Of a DNA stretch of 64,000 bases, positions 36,445-46,700 are shown one piece after another; positions within the stretch are counted from its first letter, which is position 1, and the number at the start of each line of letters is the position of its first letter. Below the pieces are notes generated by a model, which searched no databases, was not told the origin of the DNA, and was given only the letters and a program-made list of their open reading frames with translations. A program made the translations under genes and the position numbers. This DNA comes from Paraburkholderia sp. FT54 (GTDB lineage Bacteria > Pseudomonadota > Gammaproteobacteria > Burkholderiales > Burkholderiaceae): contig NZ_CP134195.1 of the NCBI RefSeq assembly GCF_031585635.1, positions 3,410,001-3,474,000 of the forward strand, read 5' to 3'.

Positions 36445-37932
36445 TCAACGCGGCTTCAGTTCAACAGGCGGATCCGCGAGATAGCCGCCGCCGAGCGCCT
36501 TCGTCAACGCAATCTCCTGACTGAGCATCTGAGCGTCGAGCGTAAGCAGGGCGACCTGTTCCGCGATCACCGGCTGGCGCGCTTCGAGTGCCGAGAACCG
36601 GCTCGTCAGTCCGCGTTGATAATATGCTTCGACGCTGTCCCGCGTGAACGCCACCGATTCGATCCGTTGTTTCTGCAACGCCGTCTGCGCATCGAGGGAC
36701 TGCAGGCGGCTGCCCGTCTGCGCGACATCACGCACGGCGTTGAGAACGGCCTGGTTGTATTGCTCGATCAACAGGTTGCTCCCCTCGCGCGCGCCGCTCA
36801 GATTCGCATTGAGCCTGCCGCCGTCGAAGATCGGCAGAGTCAGGCCTGGAATCAGGTTGATCTGCTGGCTTGCATGCGTGAATAGATCGGCGAGGTGCAA
36901 GGCATTGAACCCGAAAAACGCCTTGATGTCGAAGCTCGGATAGAACGCCGCCTTCGCCGCGTCGATCCGGTCGAACGACGCCTCCACATACCATCGCATT
37001 GCCTGCAAGTCGGGGCGCCGGGCCAGCAGCTCGTATGAGAGCGTCGCGGGCAAGGCCGCCTGCGAGCGCGGCAGCGCGACCGGCTCGATGGCGGGCAGAC
37101 CGGCGGGGCCCGCGCCGACCAGCGCCCGCATCGATTCGCGAAGCTGCTTGATCTGCCCTTGCGCCGACACGATCTGCTGTTCGATGGCCAGCTGTTGCGC
37201 GCGAGCCTCTTCGAGCTGGGTACGGGCTTCGAGGCCCCGCGCCGCACGCGCTTCGTGTGTTTGCACCGCGAACTCCGCGATCTCATGCGATTCATTCAGC
37301 AGATCGATGAGCTGATAAGTCGTTTGGATGCCGTAATAAAGCTGCGCGACATCCGTGGAGATTTCGAGTTCGACAGCGGACGTCTCCGCAAGCCGCGCAT
37401 TGCTCACGCCGAGCGACGCGGCGACCTGCGCACGCTGCTTGCCCCAGATGTCCACGTCCAGGCTTGCGCCAAGCCCGACGACGCCCTCGGTGTACCACGG
37501 CCCTGTCAACCCCGCAGCGGGTTCGTTCCTCGCGAACGGGCCGAGAAAGCCGTTCGCGGAAATATGCTCGCGATCCAGCGACGCCAGCGCCGCCACCTGA
37601 AGGTTGGATCCCGCTCTGGCAAGCTCCACATCCGACTTCGCTTGCGCGACGCGCGTGCGCGCGATCACCATCGTCGGCGCATCGGTGAGCGCCTGATCGA
37701 TCAGCGCGTCGAGTTGCTCATCGCGATAGCGCGTCCACCAGCGCGCGGCAGGCCAGCCATCGCGCGCGAGATGGATGTCGTCCGCGAGATTGATCTGCTC
37801 GGGCGGGATCTCGGTACGGGGCGTGCCGTTATGATGGATCAGCGCACAACCCGACAGCACGGACGACATCCACGCGACGCATAAAACGCATCGACGCCAT
37901 CGCCAATCACGCAAACCCGGTCGCGCATTCAT
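36445..37932 (-). CDS. Outer membrane efflux lipoprotein (NodT/OprM family)
   Basis: A 495-residue TolC-like channel with lipobox LSGC (Cys29). Coiled-coil repeats around residues 70-230 and 290-460. It is the last gene of a four-gene minus-strand operon; its start overlaps the end of the FUSC gene by four bases (ATGA), supporting translational coupling. It would complete a tripartite exporter. Confidence 0.9.
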   Translation of the reverse strand: MNARPGLRDWRWRRCVLCVAWMSSVLSGCALIHHNGTPRTEIPPEQINLADDIHLARDGWPAARWWTRYRDEQLDALIDQALTDAPTMVIARTRVAQAKSDVELARAGSNLQVAALASLDREHISANGFLGPFARNEPAAGLTGPWYTEGVVGLGASLDVDIWGKQRAQVAASLGVSNARLAETSAVELEISTDVAQLYYGIQTTYQLIDLLNESHEIAEFAVQTHEARAARGLEARTQLEEARAQQLAIEQQIVSAQGQIKQLRESMRALVGAGPAGLPAIEPVALPRSQAALPATLSYELLARRPDLQAMRWYVEASFDRIDAAKAAFYPSFDIKAFFGFNALHLADLFTHASQQINLIPGLTLPIFDGGRLNANLSGAREGSNLLIEQYNQAVLNAVRDVAQTGSRLQSLDAQTALQKQRIESVAFTRDSVEAYYQRGLTSRFSALEARQPVIAEQVALLTLDAQMLSQEIALTKALGGGYLADPPVELKPR

Positions 37933-40040
37933 GCTCGTATCGCCGATGATGCGGGCGCCGCGACGGGTGCCTCGACGCGCCAGTCAGGCAACCCCGCGAC
38001 CTGCCGCGACAGTTCGTCCGCTGCGGCGATGAGCGGCCGATCGGTCGGCTGGGCCAGTTCGACAGCTTGTGCGGCGATCTCGATGCGTTGTGGTGCGTGC
38101 GCATCGGGCGGGTTGACCGCGAGCTCGTCCGCGTACCGGCTGAGCTTGGCGCTGGCCTCATCCTGGGCCGCGCGCACTGCGTCGATAGTGCGTGGGTTCG
38201 ACGATCCCGCTTGCGCCACGAACATGTCGCGCAACGCGTCGCCCGCCAGCATGATCTCGCGTCCCTGCGCGAGAACCGTTTGCGCGCGCAGCGTCAGTTG
38301 CGACTGCTCCCCTTCCTGCCAGCCGGGTTCGAGCGCGACACGCGAGAGCGTCGCTTCGCAATCGGCCAGCACGGCCCACGCCTGCAACTGGCGCTGTGCA
38401 TAGGGCAAATCGTCCGGCTGGTCGACGCCGGCCTGTGGTGGGCGTAGCTGTGCGGCGATCGCGCGCAACATGTTTGCGAGCTTCTGCCGCAGCACGTCGC
38501 CCTCACCCTCGCGCCAGAACGACATCTGAACGAAGGTCGCCACGCCGACGCCCAGTAGGATGCCGACCATCCGGTCGCGGATTTCAGTGAGGTTCGTGGT
38601 TGGGCCGAATTGTCCGAGCAACGCAAGCGAAAACGTGAACATCACCTGCAGGCCGGCATAGCTGATTCTCTCCGAACCCGCCGATATCCACGCCCCGAGC
38701 GCGACGACGGGCAACGTCATCAGCAACAGGCTGACAATGTCGTCGAAATGCGGAACGATGAACACGACCATGAACAACGCGAGCGCGCTGCCGATGGCGG
38801 CCCCGCCTGCCCGCAGCAACGCACGCTGCGTCGATGCGCCGAGGCTCGGCAACGCGACGATCAGGCAGGTCAGCATGATCGTGTGAACGCCCTGCCAGTC
38901 CGCGGCGTTGTAGAACACGTAGCAGACCAGAACGGCCAGCAGCGTCTTCAGCGAAAAGCGCATGTAGGCGGGATTGGTCCATGCGTCGGGCGCGATCATC
39001 GGCTCGCTCGCGGGCGGCTTGTCGGCCGCGGCGGCACCGCTCGTGACAAGATCGGCGTACGCGCGCAGCGGGCGCTGCAATTCGGCGGCGATAGGGAACG
39101 TGTCGGCGGCCTTGCGCTCTTCAGGTGTCGCCGTGCTCACGTAGCGATAGGGTTCGCCCGTCATGACCGATTCGTCGAGCGCGTGGCAGTTCGCACGCAA
39201 CTCGCGCAACATTGCCAGTTGTGCTGCCGAGGCGTTTCGCCAACTGAGCGGCAGCTCACTCGCGCTGCGATAAAGACGCGACACGGTCGCAATGCACGCA
39301 AGCTGCAACGCCTGATGCTCGAGATAGCGGGCGTCCCGCATCGTCGTGAACCGCAGCAGCTTTTGCAGCGCGAGCGCGCCTTGCTGGACGGCCGCCAGCG
39401 TGATCGGCGCACCGCTCGTGGTGCCGTCGATTAGCTGCGTCAGGCGCGTGTCCAGCGCCAAGAGTTGGCGATGAATTTCCGCCTTGAGTTGCAATTGCGG
39501 TTCGGCAGGCAACAGCAACGTATTGACCACGAGTGTCAGCGCGATCGGATAGTTGACGGCGATCCACACCCACAACACCGCGCGGATCAGCAGGTCAGCC
39601 TGATCGGTCTGGTCCACGAAACTCTGCACGTAGATCACGACGATCGCGACGATGAAGAACACCACGCCGATCTTGAGAACGCGAAGCAGATAGACGCTGC
39701 CGAAGAACAGTAGACTCGCGATCACGATGCGCAGCAACGGATAGTCGAATGTAAATTTCAGTACCAGGATCGACAGCCCAATGGCGAGCGTCGATCCGAC
39801 CATGAACAGCACGCCGACCAGCCGCGTGAGCACCACATTCGACTGCGTGACGTAGAACACCACCAGCAACGACAGTGCGAGTTCCGGCACCTCGAGCGCC
39901 ATCGACACGACGATCACAATGGCGCTTGTCAGCAGGCAACGCAGCATCACGTTGAGACGCCCGGGGAAAGGCGCAAGCTCGCGCCTCAGGAAAGCGCCTG
40001 CAGCGCGCAGCGTGACGGGCAGATAGTCGGCGGCGGTCAT
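37929..40040 (-). CDS. FUSC-family inner membrane efflux protein (AaeB-like)
   Basis: A 703-residue protein with two blocks of membrane spans (about 30-170 and 365-510) separated by soluble regions, the FUSC/aromatic acid exporter layout of AaeB. It acts with the HlyD-type protein encoded just upstream and the outer membrane channel downstream. Likely substrates are aromatic carboxylic acids or fusaric-acid-like compounds, inferred from the family. Confidence 0.9.
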   Translation of the reverse strand: MTAADYLPVTLRAAGAFLRRELAPFPGRLNVMLRCLLTSAIVIVVSMALEVPELALSLLVVFYVTQSNVVLTRLVGVLFMVGSTLAIGLSILVLKFTFDYPLLRIVIASLLFFGSVYLLRVLKIGVVFFIVAIVVIYVQSFVDQTDQADLLIRAVLWVWIAVNYPIALTLVVNTLLLPAEPQLQLKAEIHRQLLALDTRLTQLIDGTTSGAPITLAAVQQGALALQKLLRFTTMRDARYLEHQALQLACIATVSRLYRSASELPLSWRNASAAQLAMLRELRANCHALDESVMTGEPYRYVSTATPEERKAADTFPIAAELQRPLRAYADLVTSGAAAADKPPASEPMIAPDAWTNPAYMRFSLKTLLAVLVCYVFYNAADWQGVHTIMLTCLIVALPSLGASTQRALLRAGGAAIGSALALFMVVFIVPHFDDIVSLLLMTLPVVALGAWISAGSERISYAGLQVMFTFSLALLGQFGPTTNLTEIRDRMVGILLGVGVATFVQMSFWREGEGDVLRQKLANMLRAIAAQLRPPQAGVDQPDDLPYAQRQLQAWAVLADCEATLSRVALEPGWQEGEQSQLTLRAQTVLAQGREIMLAGDALRDMFVAQAGSSNPRTIDAVRAAQDEASAKLSRYADELAVNPPDAHAPQRIEIAAQAVELAQPTDRPLIAAADELSRQVAGLPDWRVEAPVAAPASSAIRA

Positions 40041-40047
40041 GGGCTCC

Positions 40048-41106
40048 TCAATGGCGCTCGCCGTCGTTGTCGCGCCCGGGTTCCAGCACGGCCACCGCCG
40101 ACGTACCTACGCGAAACAGCTCCGGGTTCGGACGGTCGATGCGGATCTTCACCGGGAAGCGCTGCGATACATGGACCCAGTTAAGCGTGCGTTGAATGTG
40201 TGGCAATCCGCCGGGCAATGCAAGGCCGCCTTCATCGGACGCGATGCCATAGCTGATCGAATCGACGCTGCCCTGGAAGCGCTGGCCCGTATCGCTCATC
40301 AGATAGACCATGGCGGGCGTCCCCGCCCTGACGCCCTTGAGTTCGGTCTCGCGAAAGTTCGCGACCACGTACCAGTGGCGCGTGTCGATCAGGGTGAAGA
40401 CAGGTTTGAGCGCCGTTGCAAACTGGCCTGTCGATGTCTTCAATGACACGATGCGTCCGTCGAACGGCGCCCGCACCGTTGCAAATTCGAGGTTCAGTTC
40501 GGCAGTCGCGATTTCCGCCATGACGACGGCACGTTGCGCGACCAGCGCATCGACGCCGCTCACAGCCGCCGCCGCCTGCTGCGCCTGCAATTGTGCGGCG
40601 CTGAGTTCGGCCTGCGTGGAGCGTTGCGCGGTGCGCGCACGGTCGACGTCTTCCGCCGACACATAACCGTGTGACAACAGCGGCTCCATGCGGTGCAGCG
40701 TATCGGATGCCTGACCGGCTGCCGCCCGCGCGCGCTCGACGGCCGCACGCACCGACTGCGCGTTGTACTCCTGCGCGTTGACCGTGCGTTGGGTCAACTC
40801 GATCTGGCGGTCGAGCGCGACGAGGGATGCCTTGCCCCGCGCAAGCGCATCCTGATACGGACGCGGATCGATACGGAACAGCAGATCGCCCTGCTTCACC
40901 GCCTGATTGTCGCGCACGGCCAGTTCGACGATGCGCCCGTTGACCTCGGGCACGACGTCGATCGTATCCGCATAGACATAGGCGTCGTCGGTGCGAGGCG
41001 AGCGATCCCACAGCCGGATGACGTAGACAAGCAGCAACAGCGTCACCACGACCAGAACGATGGCCGGCCATTTTCTCTTCGAATTCCTGCTGGCAGGGGT
41101 CGCCAT
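40048..41106 (-). CDS. HlyD-family periplasmic adaptor (AaeA-like)
   Basis: 352 residues: one N-terminal anchor (KWPAIVLVVVTLLLLVYVIR), a lipoyl half-motif (YVYADTIDVVPEVNGRIVEL), an alpha-hairpin (about 95-190) and the second half-motif (FATVRAPFDGRIVSLKTSTG). It bridges AaeB-like pump and OprM-like channel. It lies 7 bases from the FUSC gene and 19 bases from the YtcA-like gene. Confidence 0.92.
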   Translation of the reverse strand: MATPASRNSKRKWPAIVLVVVTLLLLVYVIRLWDRSPRTDDAYVYADTIDVVPEVNGRIVELAVRDNQAVKQGDLLFRIDPRPYQDALARGKASLVALDRQIELTQRTVNAQEYNAQSVRAAVERARAAAGQASDTLHRMEPLLSHGYVSAEDVDRARTAQRSTQAELSAAQLQAQQAAAAVSGVDALVAQRAVVMAEIATAELNLEFATVRAPFDGRIVSLKTSTGQFATALKPVFTLIDTRHWYVVANFRETELKGVRAGTPAMVYLMSDTGQRFQGSVDSISYGIASDEGGLALPGGLPHIQRTLNWVHVSQRFPVKIRIDRPNPELFRVGTSAVAVLEPGRDNDGERH

Positions 41107-41125
41107 TCATCCACCCGAAAGAGAT

Positions 41126-41410
41126 TCAATGTTGGAACAACATCAACCAGACAGCGAGCGCAAGGAAAGCGACAAGCGTGGGATACACCACGGCTGAAGG
41201 TCCCATCAGATGGTCGGCCTGCAAGCGGTTGAGAATCAGATAGATGACGACCGTGAGCACGACACCCGCGACGATACAGAATAGCCAATCGGGAAAGTAC
41301 GCGCCAAGCACGCTAATGGAAGGCGAATTTGTACACCCTGACATCGGAATCGCGGCAATCATGGCCACGCCGATTGCACGCTTTGAACATCTGCCTCTGG
41401 CAAGTGGCAT
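41126..41410 (-). CDS. YtcA-family lipoprotein
   Basis: 94 residues from the ATG at 41410. Signal with lipobox MSGC (Cys26) followed by two membrane spans (WLFCIVAGVVLTVVIYLI; YPTLVAFLALAVWLMLFQH). YtcA and AaeX-type small proteins head operons of this efflux class. The start is uncertain because no clear ribosome site precedes it. Confidence 0.8.
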   Translation of the reverse strand: MPLARGRCSKRAIGVAMIAAIPMSGCTNSPSISVLGAYFPDWLFCIVAGVVLTVVIYLILNRLQADHLMGPSAVVYPTLVAFLALAVWLMLFQH

Positions 41411-41937
41411 GTGTCGGTTCAAACTCGTCTCTGTGGTTGAAAGCAATGTCACGCCTTGCTGATGATCCGATGCGGCTCGCCTCGGATCCCGGGTTTCAGG
41501 CAGCGAGGGAGACGGCTTCATGGACACTGTTCCTGTACGGGTCAGCGGAGAGCGTTGTCGCCGACTCATACGGAACGTGAGTGACTTCCTTCGATAAAAC
41601 CCAAACCCTCCGATCTTTGCGCGCACCGTCCAACGTCCTATCTGCGGAAACGGATAGCGCATTTTTCAAGGCAGTAGCCTGCGGCCCGCTCACCACGAAA
41701 TGGCGGACGTACCAAGCCGTCACAATACCGCCAAAAAGAGGATTCCGCATTACATGAATATGTAATGCCGCACAGCAGGTCCTCTAGTCAACCCGGAGGC
41801 ACTCCACATTCATGTAGTAGCGGCCGGCAAGTCTGCTGCCTATCATCAAGCCAAGGTGGAGCGTTGACTCGAATTCGGCACGTCACATTGATTGCGCGCG
41901 ACATCTTTTTGTCTAATGAGAATCGAGGAACCGCATC
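41411..41937. other. Intergenic with operator-like palindrome
   Basis: Contains the palindrome at 41747-41768 and, at about 41808-41817, a TTCATGTAGT half-site. No gene identified. Confidence 0.4.
41747..41768. promoter_or_regulatory. 22-base palindrome, site 1
   Basis: Arms GCATTACAT and ATGTAATGC with GAAT between them. Nearly the same as the palindromes at 46847 and 51527, which lie upstream of FixJ-type genes. Here it is about 170 bases before a DUF3331 gene. Confidence 0.65.
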
Positions 41938-42330
41938 ATGCAAGCTCCCTTTGAAGAAGACCGAACATGGCAGTCGACGATGGCACTCCTCTCGGGCGAA
42001 GCCGACACACAGCAGCCGCCAGCTGTATCCAGTCGTGTCCGCCCGACGCGCGGCGCAGGCAACTTTTCGAAATGCGCCATCCGGATTCTGGAGCGCAATG
42101 GACAGACCTCGGCAACTATTGCGTGGAGCGACGCTACCTCCTGCTGCTACGGCGAACAGCTATGGCGGCGCTGCATCGCGAGGAAAACCGGCGTTTGTGC
42201 TCTGAGTGGCCAGGCCATTGCAAGAGGCGACGCCGTGTATCGACCCAGGCGTGTTCGACCTGCACCACGCAACGTCGAAGCGATGATTCTGGCTACAGTC
42301 ATGGAAGCGACCCCTGTAAAGGAAATCTGA
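41938..42330 (+). CDS. DUF3331 domain protein
   Basis: 130 residues; ATG with GAGGA upstream. The C-terminal two thirds (ILERNGQTSATIAWSDATSC, CALSGQAIARGDAVYRPR, PRNVEAMILATVM) match the DUF3331 family, which is widespread in Burkholderia and has no assigned function. The conserved CALSGQ and C-x-YG segments could bind metal. It lies downstream of palindrome site 1. Confidence 0.8.
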   Translation: MQAPFEEDRTWQSTMALLSGEADTQQPPAVSSRVRPTRGAGNFSKCAIRILERNGQTSATIAWSDATSCCYGEQLWRRCIARKTGVCALSGQAIARGDAVYRPRRVRPAPRNVEAMILATVMEATPVKEI

Positions 42331-42915
42331 CGGTTCAGAGCCGGTTCATCCTCAACATCGGGTCATCGACAGAAGCGGCCTTGCCCGCGTAATGCACGTC
42401 GAGCACATCGCGATGCTCGGTGCCTGTCGCATCGAGAAAGCACGCGTTGTGGCGAACAGCTTCCCCGCGCGGTTCGTGCGCGAGTTTCACAATGCCGCAC
42501 GGGCACTGCGACCACGGAGAAGACTGGTGAAGAGTGCACTCAAAGCCACCTTGATCGCTGCCAGGCGCGAAGCTTTTCCGCCAGCTATTCCCGCAGTCTG
42601 ATCAAGCGTCTTCTGAAGCAGCATATAACGTTCTGCCCGGCCGGTACATCGCATGTCGATGGAATCCGGGGCAGGTCCGGGTGCTTGTCCCCGATGCTCA
42701 ACAAGCGCCGAGCGCCATTAGCCAGGCTGGACCTATTCCAGATTCATGTAATAGCCCACGTTGGCGATGCTAACTATGATCAGAAGCCTGCCACTGTGAA
42801 CCGTTCAGTCAGCCACTTCGGTTTTGCGGCACACCGTGCTCACGCGGGATATGTCTACTTTGTCTGTCTGAAAAGCGACCGGCTCGTACGATTCTTTTGA
42901 CTATGGAGATATGAA
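42331..42915. other. Upstream region of poxB
   Basis: 585 bases. At 42741-42753 there is ATTCATGTAATAG, a half-site of the recurring palindrome. No gene identified. The poxB ribosome site GGAGAT is at the right end. Confidence 0.4.
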
Positions 42916-44637
42916 ATGGCGACGATAGCTGCCGATTACATGGTTGGTGCACTAGTCAATGCGGGAGTGAAGCGTGTGTACGGCGTGGTTGGGGATTCGC
43001 TCAATGGATTCACGGACTCCCTGCGCCGGGATGGCTCGATTGAATGGGTTCATATGCGGCATGAGGAAAGCGCGGCTTTCGCCGCTGGCGCCGAGGCTCA
43101 TCTCACCGGGCAACTCGCGGTCTGTTGTGGAAGCTGCGGTCCGGGGAATCTGCACCTCATCAACGGCTTGTTCGACTGCCAACGCAGCGGTGTTCCAGTT
43201 CTCGCTATCGCTGCGCATGTTCCAAGCACGGAAATCGGCATCGATTATTTTCAGGCTACTCACCCCGAAATCCTGTTCAAGGAATGCAGCCACTACGTCG
43301 AACTCGTCCACAGTCCCGACCAACTGCCGCAAATTCTTGGCCGTGCCATCCGGACAGCAATTGCGCGTAAGGGCGTCGCTGTTGTCGTCGTACCTGGAAA
43401 TGTGGCACTCGGGCCTCTCGCAAAACCTGCGCCGGCCTGGAGCGCGCCTTCTGCTCCGGTGATTCGCCCATCGAACGATCAAGTCGCGGAACTTGCAAGC
43501 CTGTTGAACGAGTCGTCACGCGTGACGTTGCTTTGCGGGGCGGGCTGCAAGGATTCCCACACGGAGGTGGTAGAACTCGCCCGCAAGCTGCAGGCGCCGA
43601 TCGTGCACTCGCTGCGAGGCAAGGAGTACATCGAATACGATAACCCGTTCGATGTGGGCATGACGGGGCTTATCGGCTTCGCTTCCGGTTACTCCGCGAT
43701 GAAGAGTTGCGACATGCTCCTGATGCTGGGAACCGACTTCCCTTATCGACAGTTCTACCCGGAGAACGTGACCATCGCACAAGTCGACACAAGGGCGGAA
43801 GCGCTCGGTAATCGATGCCCGATAAAGCTCGGCGTATTGGGAACGGTCAAGGACACGCTCAATGAACTTCTTCCCCTGATTCAGGCGAAAACGGACAGCA
43901 GCTTCCTGAATCGCGCGCTCGACGACTATCGCAAGGCTCGTCAGGGACTGGATGCGCTGGCGGAGCCGGAAGCGGGCAGCAGCACGATCCATCCGCAGTA
44001 CGTGACCCGGCTCGTCAGCGAACTCGCGGACGACGATGCGATCTTCTCCTGCGACGTCGGCACCCCCGTCGCATGGACAGCCAGATATCTGAAGATGAAC
44101 GGCAAACGACGACTGGTTGGCTCGTTCAATCACGGCTCGATGGCCAATTCGCTGTTGCATTCGATCGGCGCGCAGGCGGCCTTCAAGGACCGGCAGGTGA
44201 TCTCGATGTCGGGCGACGGCGGCTTCGCCATGATGATGGGTGAGTTCCTGACGCTGATCCAGACAGGTTTGCCGGTCAAAGTCGTCGTGCTCAACAATGG
44301 AACGCTAGGCTTCGTGGAAATGGAGATGAAAGCCAGTGGGTTCGTCGATACCGGATGCGACCTGAAAAATCCGAACTTCGCCGCAATGGCCAATGCGATG
44401 GGAATCAAAGGCATACGCGTCGAACATCCTGCGGAGCTGGAAGGCGCCCTGGGCGAAGCATTCGCCCATCCGGGTCCGGCGCTCGTCGACGTGGTGAGCG
44501 CGCGCCAGGAGCTCGTGATGCCGCCGGCGACCAACGCTGACCAGGCTTACCACTTTGGGCTGTTCATGCTTCGTGCCGTCATGGACGGGCGAGGCCAGCA
44601 GCTCATCGACCTCGCAAAGGTCAATCTGTTCCGGTAA
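42916..44637 (+). CDS. poxB: Pyruvate dehydrogenase (quinone), PoxB
   Basis: 573 residues, the length and sequence of PoxB. Near the N-terminus AGVKRVYGVVGDSLNGFTDS and the TPP glutamate in RHEESAAFAAGAEA; CGSCGPGNLHLINGLFDC; central FAD domain; TPP/Mg motif near SGDGGFAMMMGEFLTLIQTG with LNNGTLGFV; C-terminal segment AYHFGLFMLRAVMDGRGQQL corresponding to the membrane-binding tail. It decarboxylates pyruvate to acetate and CO2 and reduces ubiquinone. An MFS gene follows 32 bases later. Confidence 0.93.
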   Translation: MATIAADYMVGALVNAGVKRVYGVVGDSLNGFTDSLRRDGSIEWVHMRHEESAAFAAGAEAHLTGQLAVCCGSCGPGNLHLINGLFDCQRSGVPVLAIAAHVPSTEIGIDYFQATHPEILFKECSHYVELVHSPDQLPQILGRAIRTAIARKGVAVVVVPGNVALGPLAKPAPAWSAPSAPVIRPSNDQVAELASLLNESSRVTLLCGAGCKDSHTEVVELARKLQAPIVHSLRGKEYIEYDNPFDVGMTGLIGFASGYSAMKSCDMLLMLGTDFPYRQFYPENVTIAQVDTRAEALGNRCPIKLGVLGTVKDTLNELLPLIQAKTDSSFLNRALDDYRKARQGLDALAEPEAGSSTIHPQYVTRLVSELADDDAIFSCDVGTPVAWTARYLKMNGKRRLVGSFNHGSMANSLLHSIGAQAAFKDRQVISMSGDGGFAMMMGEFLTLIQTGLPVKVVVLNNGTLGFVEMEMKASGFVDTGCDLKNPNFAAMANAMGIKGIRVEHPAELEGALGEAFAHPGPALVDVVSARQELVMPPATNADQAYHFGLFMLRAVMDGRGQQLIDLAKVNLFR

Positions 44638-44669
44638 CGCGGTCCGCCAACCTCAACGGAAATCGAACC

Positions 44670-45944
44670 ATGTCCAGCAAGGCCGTCAGCACTGTCAATA
44701 CGCCGTCAGACCGCCAGCCCCTACACATGGGTTTCGTCATCGCCTGGCTTTTCTGTGCCGCGTTCTACTTCATGCAGTACATGCTGCGTTCCGCGCCGGG
44801 CGTGATGATACCCGAGCTGAGCGCGGCGTTCGCCCGCGATGCGCTGGGCGTAGGGGCGCTCGTCGGCCTCTACTACTACACCTATGCGCTGTTCTCGATC
44901 GTTTGCGGTGCGTTGCTCGATCGACTCGGCGGCAAGGGCGTCATTCCGGTCGGCATCGTTCTCGTTGCGGTGGGCGCGGCGCTGTTCGGTCTGGGCAGCG
45001 TGGAGGCGGCGCAGATCGGCCGTCTGCTGCAAGGCGCGGGGTCGGCGTGCGGGTTCATCGGCGCGGTGTATCTCGCCACGCACGGCTTTCCCCCGCGTTC
45101 TCTCGCGACAGCGGTCGGTTTCACTCAATGCTTCGGCATGCTGGGCGGCTCCGCGGGTCAGTTCGCCGTTGCGCCGCTGATTCACGGCCTCATCACGTGG
45201 CAGCAGTTCTGGTGGCTGTCCGGCCTCGTCATCCTTTTGATCGCCGTGCTGGTGTTCTTCGCGACGCCGGCAGTCCATGACGACAGCGCGGCCAGCCAGG
45301 GCTCGTGGATGAAGATGTTCGCGCCATACAAGGAGGTGCTGTCCAATCCGCAGTCGTATCTTTGCGGCTTCTGCGCCGGCCTGCTGTTCTTGCCGACTAC
45401 GATCGGCGACATGATCTGGGGCATTCCGTTCTTGCGCAACGGTCTCGACGTCAGCTATGCGGAGGCTGTGAATCGCGCGAGTATGGTGCCGCTCGGCTGG
45501 GTGATCGGCTGCCCGCTGTTAGGCTACCTGTCCGACCGTTTGGGCCGCCGCAAGCCGGTATTGATCGCCGGCGCGCTTCTGATGCTTGCGTCGGGCGCCG
45601 GCATTTTCTATCTGCCGGCCGGTGTCGCGCCGCCTTACGTGCTCGGACTGCTGCTGGGCATCGGCTCCGGTGCGGCAATGCTGCCCTACACGGTGATCAA
45701 GGAAGTCAATCCGGACAACGTGAAGGGCAGTGCCAGCGGCGCGATCAATTTCCTGGTGTTCACGTTCAGCGCGCTACTCACGCCCGCGTACGGCAAGCTG
45801 CTCGCCCATGTCGCGAGCGGCGGCGCAATGGACCTGCGAGTGTTCCGCGCAGCCGGCTCGTGGCTGCTCGGTGGCATCGTGCTTGCAATGGTGCTTGCGA
45901 TGTTCATGCGCGAGACCGGGCCGCGCGCACGCGCGAAGGCGTGA
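44670..45944 (+). CDS. MFS transporter
   Basis: 424 residues, twelve predicted membrane spans, MFS signature region ALLDRLGGKG after TM2 and YLSDRLGRRKPVL after TM8. Overall resemblance is to anion/organic acid porters. Co-transcription with poxB suggests pyruvate, acetate or a related carboxylate, but this is inference. Confidence 0.88.
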   Translation: MSSKAVSTVNTPSDRQPLHMGFVIAWLFCAAFYFMQYMLRSAPGVMIPELSAAFARDALGVGALVGLYYYTYALFSIVCGALLDRLGGKGVIPVGIVLVAVGAALFGLGSVEAAQIGRLLQGAGSACGFIGAVYLATHGFPPRSLATAVGFTQCFGMLGGSAGQFAVAPLIHGLITWQQFWWLSGLVILLIAVLVFFATPAVHDDSAASQGSWMKMFAPYKEVLSNPQSYLCGFCAGLLFLPTTIGDMIWGIPFLRNGLDVSYAEAVNRASMVPLGWVIGCPLLGYLSDRLGRRKPVLIAGALLMLASGAGIFYLPAGVAPPYVLGLLLGIGSGAAMLPYTVIKEVNPDNVKGSASGAINFLVFTFSALLTPAYGKLLAHVASGGAMDLRVFRAAGSWLLGGIVLAMVLAMFMRETGPRARAKA

Positions 45945-46061
45945 GGCTGCAAATCCAGGCCAGCGTTCTGGATGCCTATTCAACGGCGTGGGCCGCCGAC
46001 GTCCGGGCGATCGGCGGCCGCACGATTTCCGTATCCGGCCGTCGATAACGCATACCTGTCG

Positions 46062-46700
46062 TCAAGTATCGAAGGTGGTCGTCGGCGAGGTCCGGATCTG
46101 CAGTTTGCTTGCCTGCCTGACTAGCGTCGCAAATGAATCCGCCTGCATTTTTCTCATGATGTGGCCGCGATGCACCTGCACGGTGTATTCGGTAATGCCA
46201 AGAATTGCCGCCGCCTGCTTGTTGAGCAGGCCGCTTGCGAGTAACGGCAACAGCTCCTGCTCACGTGGCGTCAGCGATTGATAGAGCGCCTGGAGTGTCG
46301 CGGCATTCTCCGCCTCCTTCTGAAGAACATGGGCCTTGGCGAGCGCTGCATCGACCGCGCGCATTAATGCGTCTTCATCGAGAGGCTTGGTGAGGAAGTC
46401 GACAGCGCCGTCCTTCATGGCAAGAACTGCGGAAGGCACATCTCCCCTTCCAGTAATGAAAACGACGGGAATCAGAGAGTCCATGCGAACGAGCTTCTGG
46501 ACTTCCAGACCGCTCATGCCTGGCATTCTCATATCCAGGATCACACATGCAATGGCGTTTCCACGTGGCGTGTCCAGAAACTCGCCACCGGAGCTGAATG
46601 CCTGGACGTTTCTTCCGTTCGCGCGCAATAGCGTAGAGAGTGCATCTCGCACACGACTGTCGTCGTCCACCACATAGACCAGTTCGTTTGCGGATTCCAT
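46062..46700 (-). CDS. FixJ-family response regulator
   Basis: 212 residues: receiver domain 1-120 with acidic pocket VDDD (11-14), phosphoacceptor Asp56 in VILDMRMPG and the Lys in FLTKPLDED; LuxR-type HTH at 135-200 (LTPREQELLPLLASGLLNKQ, AAAILGITEYTVQVHRGHIM). The 22-base palindrome lies 147 bases upstream of its start. The partner kinase is probably the six-PAS protein encoded divergently at 47138. Confidence 0.92.
   Translation of the reverse strand: MESANELVYVVDDDSRVRDALSTLLRANGRNVQAFSSGGEFLDTPRGNAIACVILDMRMPGMSGLEVQKLVRMDSLIPVVFITGRGDVPSAVLAMKDGAVDFLTKPLDEDALMRAVDAALAKAHVLQKEAENAATLQALYQSLTPREQELLPLLASGLLNKQAAAILGITEYTVQVHRGHIMRKMQADSFATLVRQASKLQIRTSPTTTFDT

Noticed and set aside
38610..39434. 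274-residue plus-strand frame opposite the FUSC gene
   Set aside because: Antisense shadow of the AaeB-like coding sequence.
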